From Halobacteriales archaeon QH_10_67_22 (GTDB lineage Archaea; Halobacteriota; Halobacteria; Halobacteriales; Haloarculaceae): a stretch of DNA of 54,418 bases. The notes below the pieces were generated by a model. The model saw only the letters and a program-made list of their open reading frames with translations. It was not told the origin of the DNA and ran no database searches. Shown here in pieces: positions 34,107 to 42,709 of this stretch (position 1 is the stretch's first letter; each line of letters begins with the position of its first letter). A program made the position numbers and the translations under genes. The stretch covers positions 1-54,418 of the forward strand of contig PXQN01000038.1 in the NCBI GenBank assembly GCA_003021305.1. Direction: 5' to 3'.

Positions 34107-35003
34107 TCAGCCGAGAGTCGGGGCCTCGCCGGCGGCGACGCACTCGGCGAGTTCCGTCGTGTCCAGACCGTCGGTCAGAGCGGGGTACTTGCGCTGGAAG
34201 TAGCCGACGACGTTCTCGACGTCGCGTGCGAGCAGTTCGTCGGCGTTCTCGTGGTCGGCGGTGACGGCCTGGGGCCAGTCGAAGACGACGACGCCTGCGT
34301 CGGTGACGAAGACGTTGTACTCGCTCATGTCGGCGTGGACGTAGCCCGCCTCGTAGGCGCCCGCCGCCTCCGCGAGGACGAGCTCCAGGACGGGGAGTAC
34401 CTGCTCGTCGGTGAGTTTGGTCCGCGAGAGTTCGACGCCGTCTACCTTCTCCATGACGATGGCGTGGCGGTTCTGGTCGACCGGCCGGGGGACCGACACG
34501 TCGGGGTACAGCGATTCCAGGGCGTCGTACTCGCGTTCGGCGGCCTTGCGTGCGGTGTACTGCCAGGAGACGTGGTCCCTGTCGGCGGTGTACTCCCGTT
34601 CTTTCATCACCTCCCGGAAGTTCGTGTACCCCTCGCGGTGGAATTTGAGTGCCAGGGGCTCGTAGGACCGCACTTCGTAGACGTCGCTCTCCTTGCCCAC
34701 GCCCAGCGGTGCGCCCACCCCGTCGAAGGTGTCGCGTTCGACGAACGCGTGCAGCGCCAGCGCGTCGTACCCCTCGAAGGTGAGCTTGAACCCCTCGTAC
34801 TGGATCGTCTTGCGCTCGACGAGCCCCCGGTCCTCACACCGGTCGAGGCGGTAGTCGACGTCCTCGGCGGTGAGCCGCGAGAACTGGGGGAGTTTCTCAC
34901 GGGCGACGTACTCCGAGAAGCGCATCCCCTGTTCGACTCCCGAGAGGAGATAGAAGTCCTCGGGTTCGAGGTCCGCCATCACGGGAGCGACGTTTTCGAC
35001 CAT
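34107..35003 (-). CDS. rio2: RIO2-type serine protein kinase
   Basis: A 298-residue protein. The N-terminal winged helix (EPEDFYLLSGVEQGMR, then RLTAEDVDYRLDRC) is diagnostic of RIO2. The kinase core has GVGKESDVYEV, the ALKFHREGYTNFR segment, catalytic HADMSEYNVFV and metal-binding VFDWPQAV. RIO2 acts in 40S/30S ribosome maturation. ATG 35003 is chosen because it overlaps the stop of the upstream regulator (TGATG), although a GTG one codon earlier is possible. Confidence 0.96.
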   Translation of the reverse strand: MVENVAPVMADLEPEDFYLLSGVEQGMRFSEYVAREKLPQFSRLTAEDVDYRLDRCEDRGLVERKTIQYEGFKLTFEGYDALALHAFVERDTFDGVGAPLGVGKESDVYEVRSYEPLALKFHREGYTNFREVMKEREYTADRDHVSWQYTARKAAEREYDALESLYPDVSVPRPVDQNRHAIVMEKVDGVELSRTKLTDEQVLPVLELVLAEAAGAYEAGYVHADMSEYNVFVTDAGVVVFDWPQAVTADHENADELLARDVENVVGYFQRKYPALTDGLDTTELAECVAAGEAPTLG

Positions 35004-38000
35004 CACTCGCGGCTACTCGGCGAGTACGGAAAAGCCCGACGCGTTCGGGGAATAAACCAGTCATCGCTATATCGAATCCCTGACGAGCCGGAGGCGTCGC
35101 GGGGCCACTCGAAGAAGCCGGCGCGGTAGGCGGCTTCCAGCGCCGCGCGCTGGCGGTCGGTCAGGTCCGCTGTCAACACTCGTTCGACCCGCTCGAACGG
35201 ACCCTCGTCCCGGGTTATCTGCTGGCGTCTGAGCAACTGGACCGTCGGGTAGGAGTCTTCGACGGTGTCGATGATCCGCCGGACGTCGACGCTGGGCGGG
35301 ACGTGGACGGTCATCCGGCAGTCGCCGTCCTCGATGACGACTTCTTCGACTGCGCCGCCGACCGACGCGATGGCCGAGAGGACCGGCTGTTCGGACAGTC
35401 GCGCTTCGAATCCCCGCGTCCCCTCGTCGTCACGGACGGTCACGGTCTCCCAGTGTGGGAGGTGGTCGGTGAACGCGGCCACGGTGTCGACCGCCTCGGG
35501 CGTCGCGGTGCCGTAGACGAGGTGTTCGCCGTTCCCGACCGAGACCGTGTGGTCCAGCGTGACGGTTCCGCCGGTGTCGGCCTCGATCCCGAGGGCCTCG
35601 AAGACGTCGGAGACGTAGAACTCCAGTTCGACCAGCTCGTCGCTCGTGAGCGCCTGTTTGCGTTCCGTGGCGGCGATGGCGTGGCCGACGACCTCGCCCA
35701 GCTGGGCTATCACGTCCAGCTCCTGCCCGTCGAACGCCTCGGGACGCCCGGCGTAGACGTTCAACACGCCGTAGAGGGTATCGCCGGAGACGACCGGGAC
35801 GGCGACCGACGACTGGAACCCGTAGCTGTGGGCCCTGTCACGCCAGGGTTCGTACTCGGGGTCCTCGAAGACGTTCCGGACGGTCTGGACCTCGCCGGTC
35901 CGGAACGCCCGCCCGGTCGGTCCCTGACTGTGCTCGTCGTCGGGGGCGACGGACACCGTCGTGTCGTCGAGATACCCATCGACGCCGGCTTCGGCGCGGA
36001 CCTGGACCCGCTGGTTCGTCGGGTTCACGTCGCCGACCCACGCGAACAGGTACGACTCCGAGTCGGCCAGCAGGTCACACACCGTCTGTTCGATCTCCGC
36101 CCGCGTCGACTGGTCGATGACGGCGTCGGTGATCTCGCGGACGACGCGGTTGAGGTTGTTCAGTGCCGCGAGCAGTTCGCGCTGGCGGACCAGTTCCCGT
36201 TCGTGGTCGTGGCGTTCGATCGCCGACGCGAGGATGTTCGCCACCGACTGGACGAAGTTCACGTCGTGGGTCGAGAACGACCGGACCTCGGTGTCGTGGG
36301 TCCCCAGGATCCCCCACGGGTCCTCGGGCGGGCCGATGACGGTACTGACCCCGCTGTGGACATCGTGGTCGGTGAGCAGATCCGGTCCGCTGAACCGCTC
36401 CTCGCTCGTCAGGTCCTCGACGACGACCGGGTCGTCGGTCCGGAGCGTGTAGGCGGCCTGGGAGTCGTCGGCGGCGGCCGAGACGGTCGCCGAGCCGACG
36501 ATGCCCTCGTTCCAGCCGACGCCCTGCCTGAGCAGGAGTCGCTCGGCCTCGGGGTCGAGGTCGAGCACTTTGCAGTAGTCGGTGTCCAGCGTGGCCGCCA
36601 CGCGCCGGGCCGCTTGTGCGAACAGCGTATCGAGGTCCCCGTCCCCGAGCGCCCGCCGGCCCAGGTCGGTGACGACCTCCTGCTGGCGGACCCGCTGTTG
36701 GAGCTGGCGCTCGCGTTCGATCCGCTCGGAGACGTCCCGGAAGTACACCGACAGTCCCGATTCGGAGGGGTAGGCCCGCACCTCCAACCACGTTTCGAGG
36801 GGCCCGTACCGGGCCTCGAACGACACCGACTCCTGGGTCTCGAGGGCCCGCTCGTACTCGCGCTGGAACTGCGTCCCGGTCGCCTCCGGGAACGCGTCCC
36901 AGACCGACTGTCCGAGGAGTTCGCCCGCCGAGCGGTCGAGGAGCTGTTCGGCCTGTTCGTTGAGGTGGGTGAACCGCCACTGGTCGTCCAGCGTCAAGAA
37001 GGCGTCGTCGACGCGCTCGAACACAGCGGTCAGTTCGGCTTCGAGTTCGTCCCGCCGGCGTTCGAGTTCGCGTTGCTGTCGTTTGATCTGTGTGATGTCC
37101 TGTGCGGTGACCACCACACGCTCGACGGTCCCGTTGGCGCCGGTGACCGGTGCCGCGTTGAGCGACACCCAGCGACGGTCGCCAGAGACGTCGAACTGAC
37201 ACTGCCAGTCCGTCACCGGTTCTCCCGTCTCGAAGACCGTTCTGTGGGGGCGTTCGTCGGGCGGGACGGGCTCGCCCGCCGGGTCGTAGACCGGCAGGTC
37301 GTCGACAGCGAGGTCGCCGACGACGTCCGCGACGCCGACGTACTCCCGGAAGCGGTCGTTGGCTCGCACCACTTCGCCTGCCCTGTCGACGACGGCGATG
37401 CTGGCCGGGGCCGTCTCCAGGACCTGTCTGCTGACGTCGCGCTCCTCGCGGAGTCGCTGTTCGTACCTGCGCCGGTCGGTCATGTCCCGCGTGACCTTCG
37501 CGAACCCCTCGAGGTGGCCGTCGTCGTCCCGTATCGCGGTGATCGTGACGTTGGCCCAGAACCGCGAGCCGTCGGCGCGAATCCGCCACCCCTCGTCTTC
37601 GACCGAGCCCGCTCTGGCCGCGGTCGCGAGGTTGCGCTCGGGGACCCGGGCCCGGCGGTCCTCGTCGGTGTAGAACGTCGAGAAATGCTCGCCCACTATC
37701 GCCTCGCGGTCGTATCCCTTGATCCGTTCGCCGCCCTCGTTCCAGGTCCGGACACACCCCTCGGGGTCGAGCATGAAGATGGCGTACTCCCGGGTCGCAT
37801 CGACGAGCGAGCGAAACTGTTCGTTCGCACGGGCCCGGTCGCGCTCGGACTCCACCTGGCCGGTCACGTCAGTGACGATCCCTTCGAGCGTGTCCCCGTC
37901 GCCCTCGACCGCACACCCGCGCTCGCGGACCCAGCGGGTCTCCCCGTCGGCGGTCACGATCCGGTACTCGACGGTGAACTCCTCGCTCGCCGCCAGTTGG

Positions 38001-38425
38001 CCGTGGACCTCGGCCCGGACCGACTCCCGGTCGTCGGGATGGATCACGTCCTCACCCCAGCTGACCCGGCCGCTCTCGATGGCCGCCGGGTCGTAGCCGG
38101 TGACGGCGGCGGCGGCCTCGCTCACGAACGACATCGGCCAGCCTGGTTCGTTCCGACAGCGGTAGACCATCCCCGGAACCCTCCGGACGAGTCGCTCGAG
38201 TCGGGCGTCGGTTTCGGCCGTCGGCCGCCACCACACGCGAGCGCTCGACCCGACCTTCTTCGTGTCGAGTACGTCGTGGTCGACGAGTCGCTCCAGCCGG
38301 TCGTACGCGCTCCGGCGCCCCAGACCGAGCGCGTCGGCGACTTCGGCGGTCCCCCGTGGCTCCCCCCGTCGTTCGAACACCGCCAGCGTCTCCTCGAGCC
38401 CTGGTGTCAGCGATCCCGCGGACAT
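35003..38425 (-). CDS. Bat-like multi-PAS/GAF transcription regulator with HTH_10
   Basis: About 1,140 residues. The N-terminal winged helix (GTAEVADALGLGRRSAYDRLERL) is followed by at least four PAS domains (for example GYDREAIVGEHFSTFYTDED, WRFTHLNEQAEQLL). Two GAF domains come next (ARRVAATLDTDYCKVLDLDP; PVVSGDTLYGVLNVYAG). A BAT-associated domain and a C-terminal HTH_10 (LTDRQRAALEAAYRAGFFEWPR) finish it. This is the architecture of bacterio-opsin-activator-type sensors that read redox or light signals and control transcription. ATG 38425 matches the start of the first domain. It is translationally coupled to RIO2, an unusual partner. Confidence 0.9.
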   Translation of the reverse strand: MSAGSLTPGLEETLAVFERRGEPRGTAEVADALGLGRRSAYDRLERLVDHDVLDTKKVGSSARVWWRPTAETDARLERLVRRVPGMVYRCRNEPGWPMSFVSEAAAAVTGYDPAAIESGRVSWGEDVIHPDDRESVRAEVHGQLAASEEFTVEYRIVTADGETRWVRERGCAVEGDGDTLEGIVTDVTGQVESERDRARANEQFRSLVDATREYAIFMLDPEGCVRTWNEGGERIKGYDREAIVGEHFSTFYTDEDRRARVPERNLATAARAGSVEDEGWRIRADGSRFWANVTITAIRDDDGHLEGFAKVTRDMTDRRRYEQRLREERDVSRQVLETAPASIAVVDRAGEVVRANDRFREYVGVADVVGDLAVDDLPVYDPAGEPVPPDERPHRTVFETGEPVTDWQCQFDVSGDRRWVSLNAAPVTGANGTVERVVVTAQDITQIKRQQRELERRRDELEAELTAVFERVDDAFLTLDDQWRFTHLNEQAEQLLDRSAGELLGQSVWDAFPEATGTQFQREYERALETQESVSFEARYGPLETWLEVRAYPSESGLSVYFRDVSERIERERQLQQRVRQQEVVTDLGRRALGDGDLDTLFAQAARRVAATLDTDYCKVLDLDPEAERLLLRQGVGWNEGIVGSATVSAAADDSQAAYTLRTDDPVVVEDLTSEERFSGPDLLTDHDVHSGVSTVIGPPEDPWGILGTHDTEVRSFSTHDVNFVQSVANILASAIERHDHERELVRQRELLAALNNLNRVVREITDAVIDQSTRAEIEQTVCDLLADSESYLFAWVGDVNPTNQRVQVRAEAGVDGYLDDTTVSVAPDDEHSQGPTGRAFRTGEVQTVRNVFEDPEYEPWRDRAHSYGFQSSVAVPVVSGDTLYGVLNVYAGRPEAFDGQELDVIAQLGEVVGHAIAATERKQALTSDELVELEFYVSDVFEALGIEADTGGTVTLDHTVSVGNGEHLVYGTATPEAVDTVAAFTDHLPHWETVTVRDDEGTRGFEARLSEQPVLSAIASVGGAVEEVVIEDGDCRMTVHVPPSVDVRRIIDTVEDSYPTVQLLRRQQITRDEGPFERVERVLTADLTDRQRAALEAAYRAGFFEWPRDASGSSGIRYSDDWFIPRTRRAFPYSPSSRE

Positions 38426-38466
38426 AATTTCGGTATCGTCCCGACGTGGAAAAAGACTCCGCCGAC

Positions 38467-38500
38467 GGAAACACAACCCGGTCACAGGCCGGGAGTTTCC
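38467..38500. promoter_or_regulatory. Nested inverted repeat between divergent genes
   Basis: GGAAAC and GTTTCC enclose CCCGG and CCGGG with a 7-base centre, giving a 34-bp dyad. It lies in the 202-base divergent gap between the Bat-like regulator and the PhoU/TrkA-C gene, ~42 bases from the regulator start. It could be an operator or a leader hairpin. Confidence 0.4.
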
Positions 38501-38627
38501 CGCATCCACGTGGAAACAAAACGTAGTCATTCCCGTCGGTGTGCGTCGGGCGACACCCGCTCGCAGGCCGACCTGGCGCTCCCGGCGCCATCGCCGAGAT
38601 TAACACCGTCGGCGTCGATAGGCCGGT

Positions 38628-39836
38628 ATGAGCGACGACGACGGGGTCACGGTCGAGTACGAGCCCAGGAGCGTCAAGGAGATCCTGGGCGAGATGAAAG
38701 ACATCGCGGAGTTGCTCATCGACCTGTCGTACTCGTCGGTGCTGTTCGAGGACGTCGACCTCGCCCGGGAGGTACTGGAACTCGAATCCCGGATGGACGT
38801 CCTGCAGTTGCAGGCCCGGATGAGTCTCGTGATGGCCGGCCGCCGGCCCGACGAGGCCGAATCGCTGGCGCCGGTGCTGGGGATCGTCGGCGCCGCCGAG
38901 AAGATAAGCGACGCCGCGGGCGACATCGCGAAGGTGGTCCGCGAGGAGATGGGGCTGTTGCCGGCGTTTCGCAAGTCGCTGCCCGAGGCCATCGAGACGC
39001 TCGCGCGGGCGACGGTCGCGGGCGAGTCGCCGTACCTCGGTCGGACGCTGGCCGACATCAACTTAGAGACCGAGACCGGCGTGCGAGTCGTCGCGATCCG
39101 GCGCGAGGACGCCTGGTTCCACAGCCCGGACCGCGAGACGGTTCTGCGGGCCGGAGACGTGCTCATCTGTCGGGGCCACGAGGACCCGCTCGCGGCGGTC
39201 TACGAGACGGTCACCGGAACCGCGTTCGAGCGACCGGACCCGGCCTCGCCCGGCGTGGCCGACCTGGACCGGGCCGTCGAGTCGGTGCTGACGATGAAGG
39301 CGATGAGCGAACTCGGGGTCGACCTGGCATACAGCAGCGTGCTGTTCGACAGCGAGGCCCTGGCCACCGAGGTCAGGGAACTGGAGATCGAGGTCGACGC
39401 CCTCCAGTCGCGCTTCGAGGCCTGGACGCTCCGGGCGGCGAGCGAGGTCGAGGACCCGGTCTCGTTGCGGGGACTCCTCCACATCGCCGCGAGTACGGAG
39501 GTCATCAGCGACGCGGCCGTCGAGATCAGCGACGGCGTGTTGCGGGGCTTTTCGAGTCACCCGGTCGTCGCCGCCGCCGTCGCCGAATCGGACGAGATCC
39601 TCGCACGCACAGTGTTGGACCCGGATAGTTCGCTCGTCGGCGGGACGCTGTCGGATCTGGCCGACACCGACGCGGCGGGCGTGACAGTCATCGCAGTCAG
39701 ACGCGCGAGCGACGACGGGCGCTCGGAGTGGGAGCTGTCGCCCGGGCCCGACACCGCGCTGCGTGCCGGCGACCACCTCATCGCGAAGGGGACCCGGAGT
39801 TCGGTCTCGCGACTCGAACAGCTGGCCGACGCATGA
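38628..39836 (+). CDS. PhoU-like/TrkA-C tandem-duplicated regulatory protein
   Basis: A 402-residue cytoplasmic protein made of two similar halves. Each half has a PhoU-like helical domain (AELLIDLSYSSVLFEDVDLA near 25 and GVDLAYSSVLFDSEALA near 225) and a TrkA-C/RCK-C domain (LGRTLADINLETETGVRVVAI near 145; VGGTLSDLADTDAAGVTVIAV near 335). RCK-C domains bind nucleotides or ions and gate cation transporters. The stop overlaps the start of an MgtE-type membrane protein (ATGA), so it is probably the regulatory subunit of that transporter. Confidence 0.88.
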   Translation: MSDDDGVTVEYEPRSVKEILGEMKDIAELLIDLSYSSVLFEDVDLAREVLELESRMDVLQLQARMSLVMAGRRPDEAESLAPVLGIVGAAEKISDAAGDIAKVVREEMGLLPAFRKSLPEAIETLARATVAGESPYLGRTLADINLETETGVRVVAIRREDAWFHSPDRETVLRAGDVLICRGHEDPLAAVYETVTGTAFERPDPASPGVADLDRAVESVLTMKAMSELGVDLAYSSVLFDSEALATEVRELEIEVDALQSRFEAWTLRAASEVEDPVSLRGLLHIAASTEVISDAAVEISDGVLRGFSSHPVVAAAVAESDEILARTVLDPDSSLVGGTLSDLADTDAAGVTVIAVRRASDDGRSEWELSPGPDTALRAGDHLIAKGTRSSVSRLEQLADA

Positions 39837-40390
39837 CCACACCCTGGTCGGTCCGGTCTATCACCCGCGCGCTGTTGCCCGTGTTGCTGGTGTTGACCGC
39901 GCTGGAGTTGCTCAGCGGACTCACGCTGGAGTCGTTCGAGGCGACGCTGTTGCGGTACCCCTCGTTGCTGGTGCTGGCGCCGGCGGTGATCGGCACCGCG
40001 GGCAACCTCGGGAGCATCCTCTCGGCGCGACTGGCGACCGCGTTCCACCTCGGCCTGCTCTCCTTCGACCCCAGTGACGAGCGGCTGGGGGGCAACGCCG
40101 TCGCGACGGTGTTGCTCGCGGTGACGGTGTTCCCGCTGGTCGGCGCCGGCGCCTGGCTGGTGGTGCGATTGACCGGCCAGGTGCAACTGGCCCCCTGGAC
40201 CGTGGTCGCCGTCGCCGTCACGAGCGGCGTCGTCCTCGCGGTGCTGGCGGTCGTCGTGACGTTCGTGGCCGCCTACGGCGCCTACCGCCTCGAACTCGAC
40301 CCCGACGACGTGGTGATCCCGACGGTCACGAACGTCTGTGACGTCCTCGGCGTCGTCGTCTTGCTCATCGTGAGTCAACTGGTGGTGTGA
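39833..40390 (+). CDS. MgtE-type divalent cation transporter, half-size subunit 1
   Basis: A 185-residue membrane protein with about five hydrophobic helices. It matches a single MgtE/SLC41 integral-membrane domain (LLVLAPAVIGTAGNLGSILSAR and DPDDVVIPTVTNVCDVLG). The acidic NVCDVLG region corresponds to the pore segment of the family. It lacks the N-terminal and CBS domains of bacterial MgtE; regulation probably comes from the PhoU/TrkA-C protein encoded just upstream. It is likely to pair with the next gene. Confidence 0.88.
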   Translation: MTTPWSVRSITRALLPVLLVLTALELLSGLTLESFEATLLRYPSLLVLAPAVIGTAGNLGSILSARLATAFHLGLLSFDPSDERLGGNAVATVLLAVTVFPLVGAGAWLVVRLTGQVQLAPWTVVAVAVTSGVVLAVLAVVVTFVAAYGAYRLELDPDDVVIPTVTNVCDVLGVVVLLIVSQLVV

Positions 40391-40455
40391 CGCCTCGTGC
40401 GTGGCCGGCGCTCGGTCGAGTGGTTTTAACAGCCCGCGGCCACCACGACCACGAA

Positions 40456-41025
40456 ATGTCGGTCCGGTCGGTCCTCGGAGACACCTACCGGGGTGCGTTG
40501 CCGACCCTGCTGGTGAGCGCCGTCGGCGGCCTGCTCGCCGGCACGGTCCTGAGCAGCATGGAGGCCGACCTCGCGGCGGTCGACGGCCTGCTGGTGCTGG
40601 TGCCCGCCTTTCTGGCGATCCGCGGCAGCGTCTACGGCTCGCTGGGCTCGCGTCTGTCGAGTGCGCTCCACCAGGGGCTGGTCGACCCGGTGTTCGAACC
40701 CGACCGGCGGGTCGGCGTCGCGGCGCTGGCCGCCCTGCTCAACGGGGTGTGTGCGACGCTGTTCGCGTCGGTCCTCGTGGTCGTCGTCCTCCCGGCGCTG
40801 GGTCGCCCGGTCGCGGGACTGGACACCCTCGTCGTGATCGCGCTGCTGGGCGGCGTTCTCTCCGGTGTCGCGCTGATCGCCGTCGTCGTCACGGTCGTGT
40901 TCGTGGGGTTTCGCCGCGGGATGAACCCCGACGACCTCGTCGGCCCCACGGTGACGACGGCCGGCGACGTGTTCGGGATGCTCGCGCTGCTCGCTGCGAC
41001 TCGGGTTGCCCTGGCCGTGACGTAG
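40456..41025 (+). CDS. MgtE-type divalent cation transporter, half-size subunit 2
   Basis: A 189-residue paralogue of the previous protein with the same fold. It has LLVLVPAFLAIRGSVYGSLGSRLS and MNPDDLVGPTVTTAGDVFGMLA, the latter corresponding to the pore region. ATG 40456 is chosen because the family starts there; 65 bases separate it from the previous stop. Two half-size genes in tandem suggest a heteromeric transporter, equivalent to fused SLC41 proteins. Mg2+ is the likely ion by homology. Confidence 0.87.
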   Translation: MSVRSVLGDTYRGALPTLLVSAVGGLLAGTVLSSMEADLAAVDGLLVLVPAFLAIRGSVYGSLGSRLSSALHQGLVDPVFEPDRRVGVAALAALLNGVCATLFASVLVVVVLPALGRPVAGLDTLVVIALLGGVLSGVALIAVVVTVVFVGFRRGMNPDDLVGPTVTTAGDVFGMLALLAATRVALAVT

Positions 41026-41558
41026 CGGTTCGGGTTGGCCGTGTGACCTACCACAGTAACGGACCGAACGAACGGAACGTCGGGAGACTGACGGCGAGTG
41101 AGATTGACGACGAGTGATGGTGTCAACGGCGTGTCCGTTCTGAACGCTCTCGCCCCGGTCGGGGCTGGTGTGGACGAAAGAACGTCGGCTGAGAGAGCAC
41201 GGCCTGTCCGCTCTGAACGCCCTCGCCACGCTCGGGGGTGCTGTGCGAAACTGACGACGAGCGAAACTCTCCGGACCGGACACGCCCTGAACGCCCTCGC
41301 CACGCTCGGGGGTGCTGTGCGGGATATCCTCGCTCGCGTGGCTCGCTCGGATAGTGCCCGCGCACCACCCCCGAGCGCGACTCGCCCGTTCGGTCCACCA
41401 GGCCCGCACGGCACCGCCACCGCTGCCACACGCCTCCCCACCCGACTGCGCTCCTCGCTTCGCTGCGGTGCTCGTCCCTCGCGCGCGTTTCTCGCGCGCG
41501 CCCTCTTTCTACGCGGAGAAAACCGGCAAACGTGAGTGGGGGCCGGTGCTGTCGGGGG
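41026..41558. repeat. Gene-free region with three ~74-bp tandem repeats
   Basis: The motif TGAACGCYCTCGCCMCGSTC followed by GGGGSTGGTGTG or GGGGGTGCTGTG recurs at 41,141 (degenerate), 41,214 and 41,288, a spacing of 73-74 bases. The last two copies are nearly identical over ~34 bases. Sequences between them share GACGACGAG blocks. From 41,331 to 41,535 the DNA is a Cys/Arg-coding-like, GC-rich stretch (many CTCGCT/GCGCGC) without a plausible gene. No promoter is obvious. Confidence 0.65.
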
Positions 41559-41840
41559 TCAGTCGTCCGCGTGCGCGGCCGCTGTCTCGGTTCCGGCTTC
41601 GGCGTCGACCCATTCGTCGGCCCACGATTCGACGGCGTCGAACACGGGACACAGCGACTCGCCTTTCTCGGTCAGCGAGTAGTAGGTCGCGACCGGCGCG
41701 GCCTCCTCCATGCGCCGGTCGACGAACCCCAGATCCCCGAAGTCGTCGAGCCCCCGCGAGAGCGTGCGCGAACTCGCGCCCGTCGACCGCTTGAGCTCGT
41801 TGAACCGCTTCTCCTCGCCGTGCAGGTCGTACAGTACCAC
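41559..41840 (-). CDS. HxlR-family winged-helix regulator, N-terminus apparently missing
   Basis: Ninety-three residues from a GTG. It reads LYDLHGEEKRFNELKRSTG, then SSRTLSRGLDDFGDLGFVDRR and TYYSLTEKGESLCPVFDAVE, the recognition helix and wing of HxlR proteins. Family members are usually ~110-120 residues and begin with a helix carrying the conserved Cys-Pro. The in-frame DNA upstream reads ITERSA but has no start codon and no Cys-Pro, so the 5' end seems degraded. It may still be made as a short protein. Confidence 0.65.
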   Translation of the reverse strand: MVLYDLHGEEKRFNELKRSTGASSRTLSRGLDDFGDLGFVDRRMEEAAPVATYYSLTEKGESLCPVFDAVESWADEWVDAEAGTETAAAHADD

Positions 41841-41971
41841 CAGTGCGCCGGGGACCGCCGCGGAACTCCTCCGGCGGGCGGAACGCTCCGTAATGGCCGG
41901 TGTCGTCTCGACCGGCCCACCCGAACCCCGGTGAACGCAACGTCTTTGCTGTCCCTTCCCTAACCTCGGGT

Positions 41972-42661
41972 ATGTCCCTCGCCGACCGGGAGTGGCGCCT
42001 CATCCGCGAGGAGTCCTGGGACGGCCCGCTGAACATGGCGCTCGACGAGGTGGCAGCTCGGACGGCCGCAGAGTCGGGACTGGGCACGGTCCGCGTCTAC
42101 CGGTGGGAACCGAGCACGCTCTCGCTGGGCTACCACCAGGACCCCGCGACTATCGACTGGGAGTTCTGTGCCCGCGAGGGGATCACGGTCACGCGCCGCC
42201 CCACCGGCGGTGGCGCCATCTACCACGATTCCTGGGGTGACATCTCCTACTCCGTCGTCGCGCCCGCTGCCGACCTGCCCGGCGACCTCATGGACTCCTA
42301 CGAGGTTCTCTGTGAACCGCTGTTCGATGCCTTCGAAGGTATGGGCGTCGACGCACGGTTCGCCGACGAGAAACTGCCGGCGGTGTACGGGCCGGCCTGT
42401 TACCTGCGGGAACTCCACCCGGCCCACGACGTGGTAGCGGGCGACGGCCGGAAGGTCTCGGGCAACGCACAGTACCGCCAGCGCGATGCCGTCGTCCAGC
42501 ACGGGTCGTTGACCTTCGAGCGAACGACCGAGCGCCACCTGACCTGTTTTACCGACCCGGAGACGACGCCCGAGGCGTTCGACGACCGCGTTACGTCGGT
42601 ATTCGAGCAGTCGGGAATCGACCGGGCCGCGGCCGTCGAGGGGGAGGATCCGTCGACGTAG
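41972..42661 (+). CDS. Lipoate-protein ligase A family protein, C-terminus probably short
   Basis: A 229-residue biotin/lipoate-ligase-fold protein. It has REWRLIREESWDGPLNMALDE, ITVTRRPTGGGAIYHD (ligand loop), ISYSVVAPA and DGRKVSGNAQYRQ with the conserved Lys-Val-Ser-Gly. It would attach lipoate or a related acyl group to carrier proteins. The last native-looking segment (QSGIDRAAAVEG) is followed by only six residues, whereas relatives, from memory, continue ~30 more. The stop coincides with the start of the low-GC patch at 42,662, so the 3' end may have been replaced. Confidence 0.82.
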   Translation: MSLADREWRLIREESWDGPLNMALDEVAARTAAESGLGTVRVYRWEPSTLSLGYHQDPATIDWEFCAREGITVTRRPTGGGAIYHDSWGDISYSVVAPAADLPGDLMDSYEVLCEPLFDAFEGMGVDARFADEKLPAVYGPACYLRELHPAHDVVAGDGRKVSGNAQYRQRDAVVQHGSLTFERTTERHLTCFTDPETTPEAFDDRVTSVFEQSGIDRAAAVEGEDPST

Positions 42662-42709
42662 TGGGATGGCTGCTTTGTGATGCTTATCGGAGCAAAGAAG
42701 ATGTATTAA

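Noticed and set aside
33826-34143. Minus-strand ORF of 105 codons in the proC-RIO2 gap
   Set aside because: Its translation is Arg/Pro-rich without any recognisable fold, overlaps the hairpin and the RIO2 end, and lacks a suitable promoter.
35303-39628. Plus-strand open frame of 1,441 codons
   Set aside because: It lies opposite the Bat-like regulator with its clear PAS/GAF/HTH pattern and then enters the PhoU/TrkA-C gene in a wrong frame. No motif was seen in its translation.
41141-41330. Possible CRISPR array in the 74-bp repeat area
   Set aside because: Only three copies, no unique spacers of even length, repeat unit too long and no cas genes. It is an ordinary tandem duplication.
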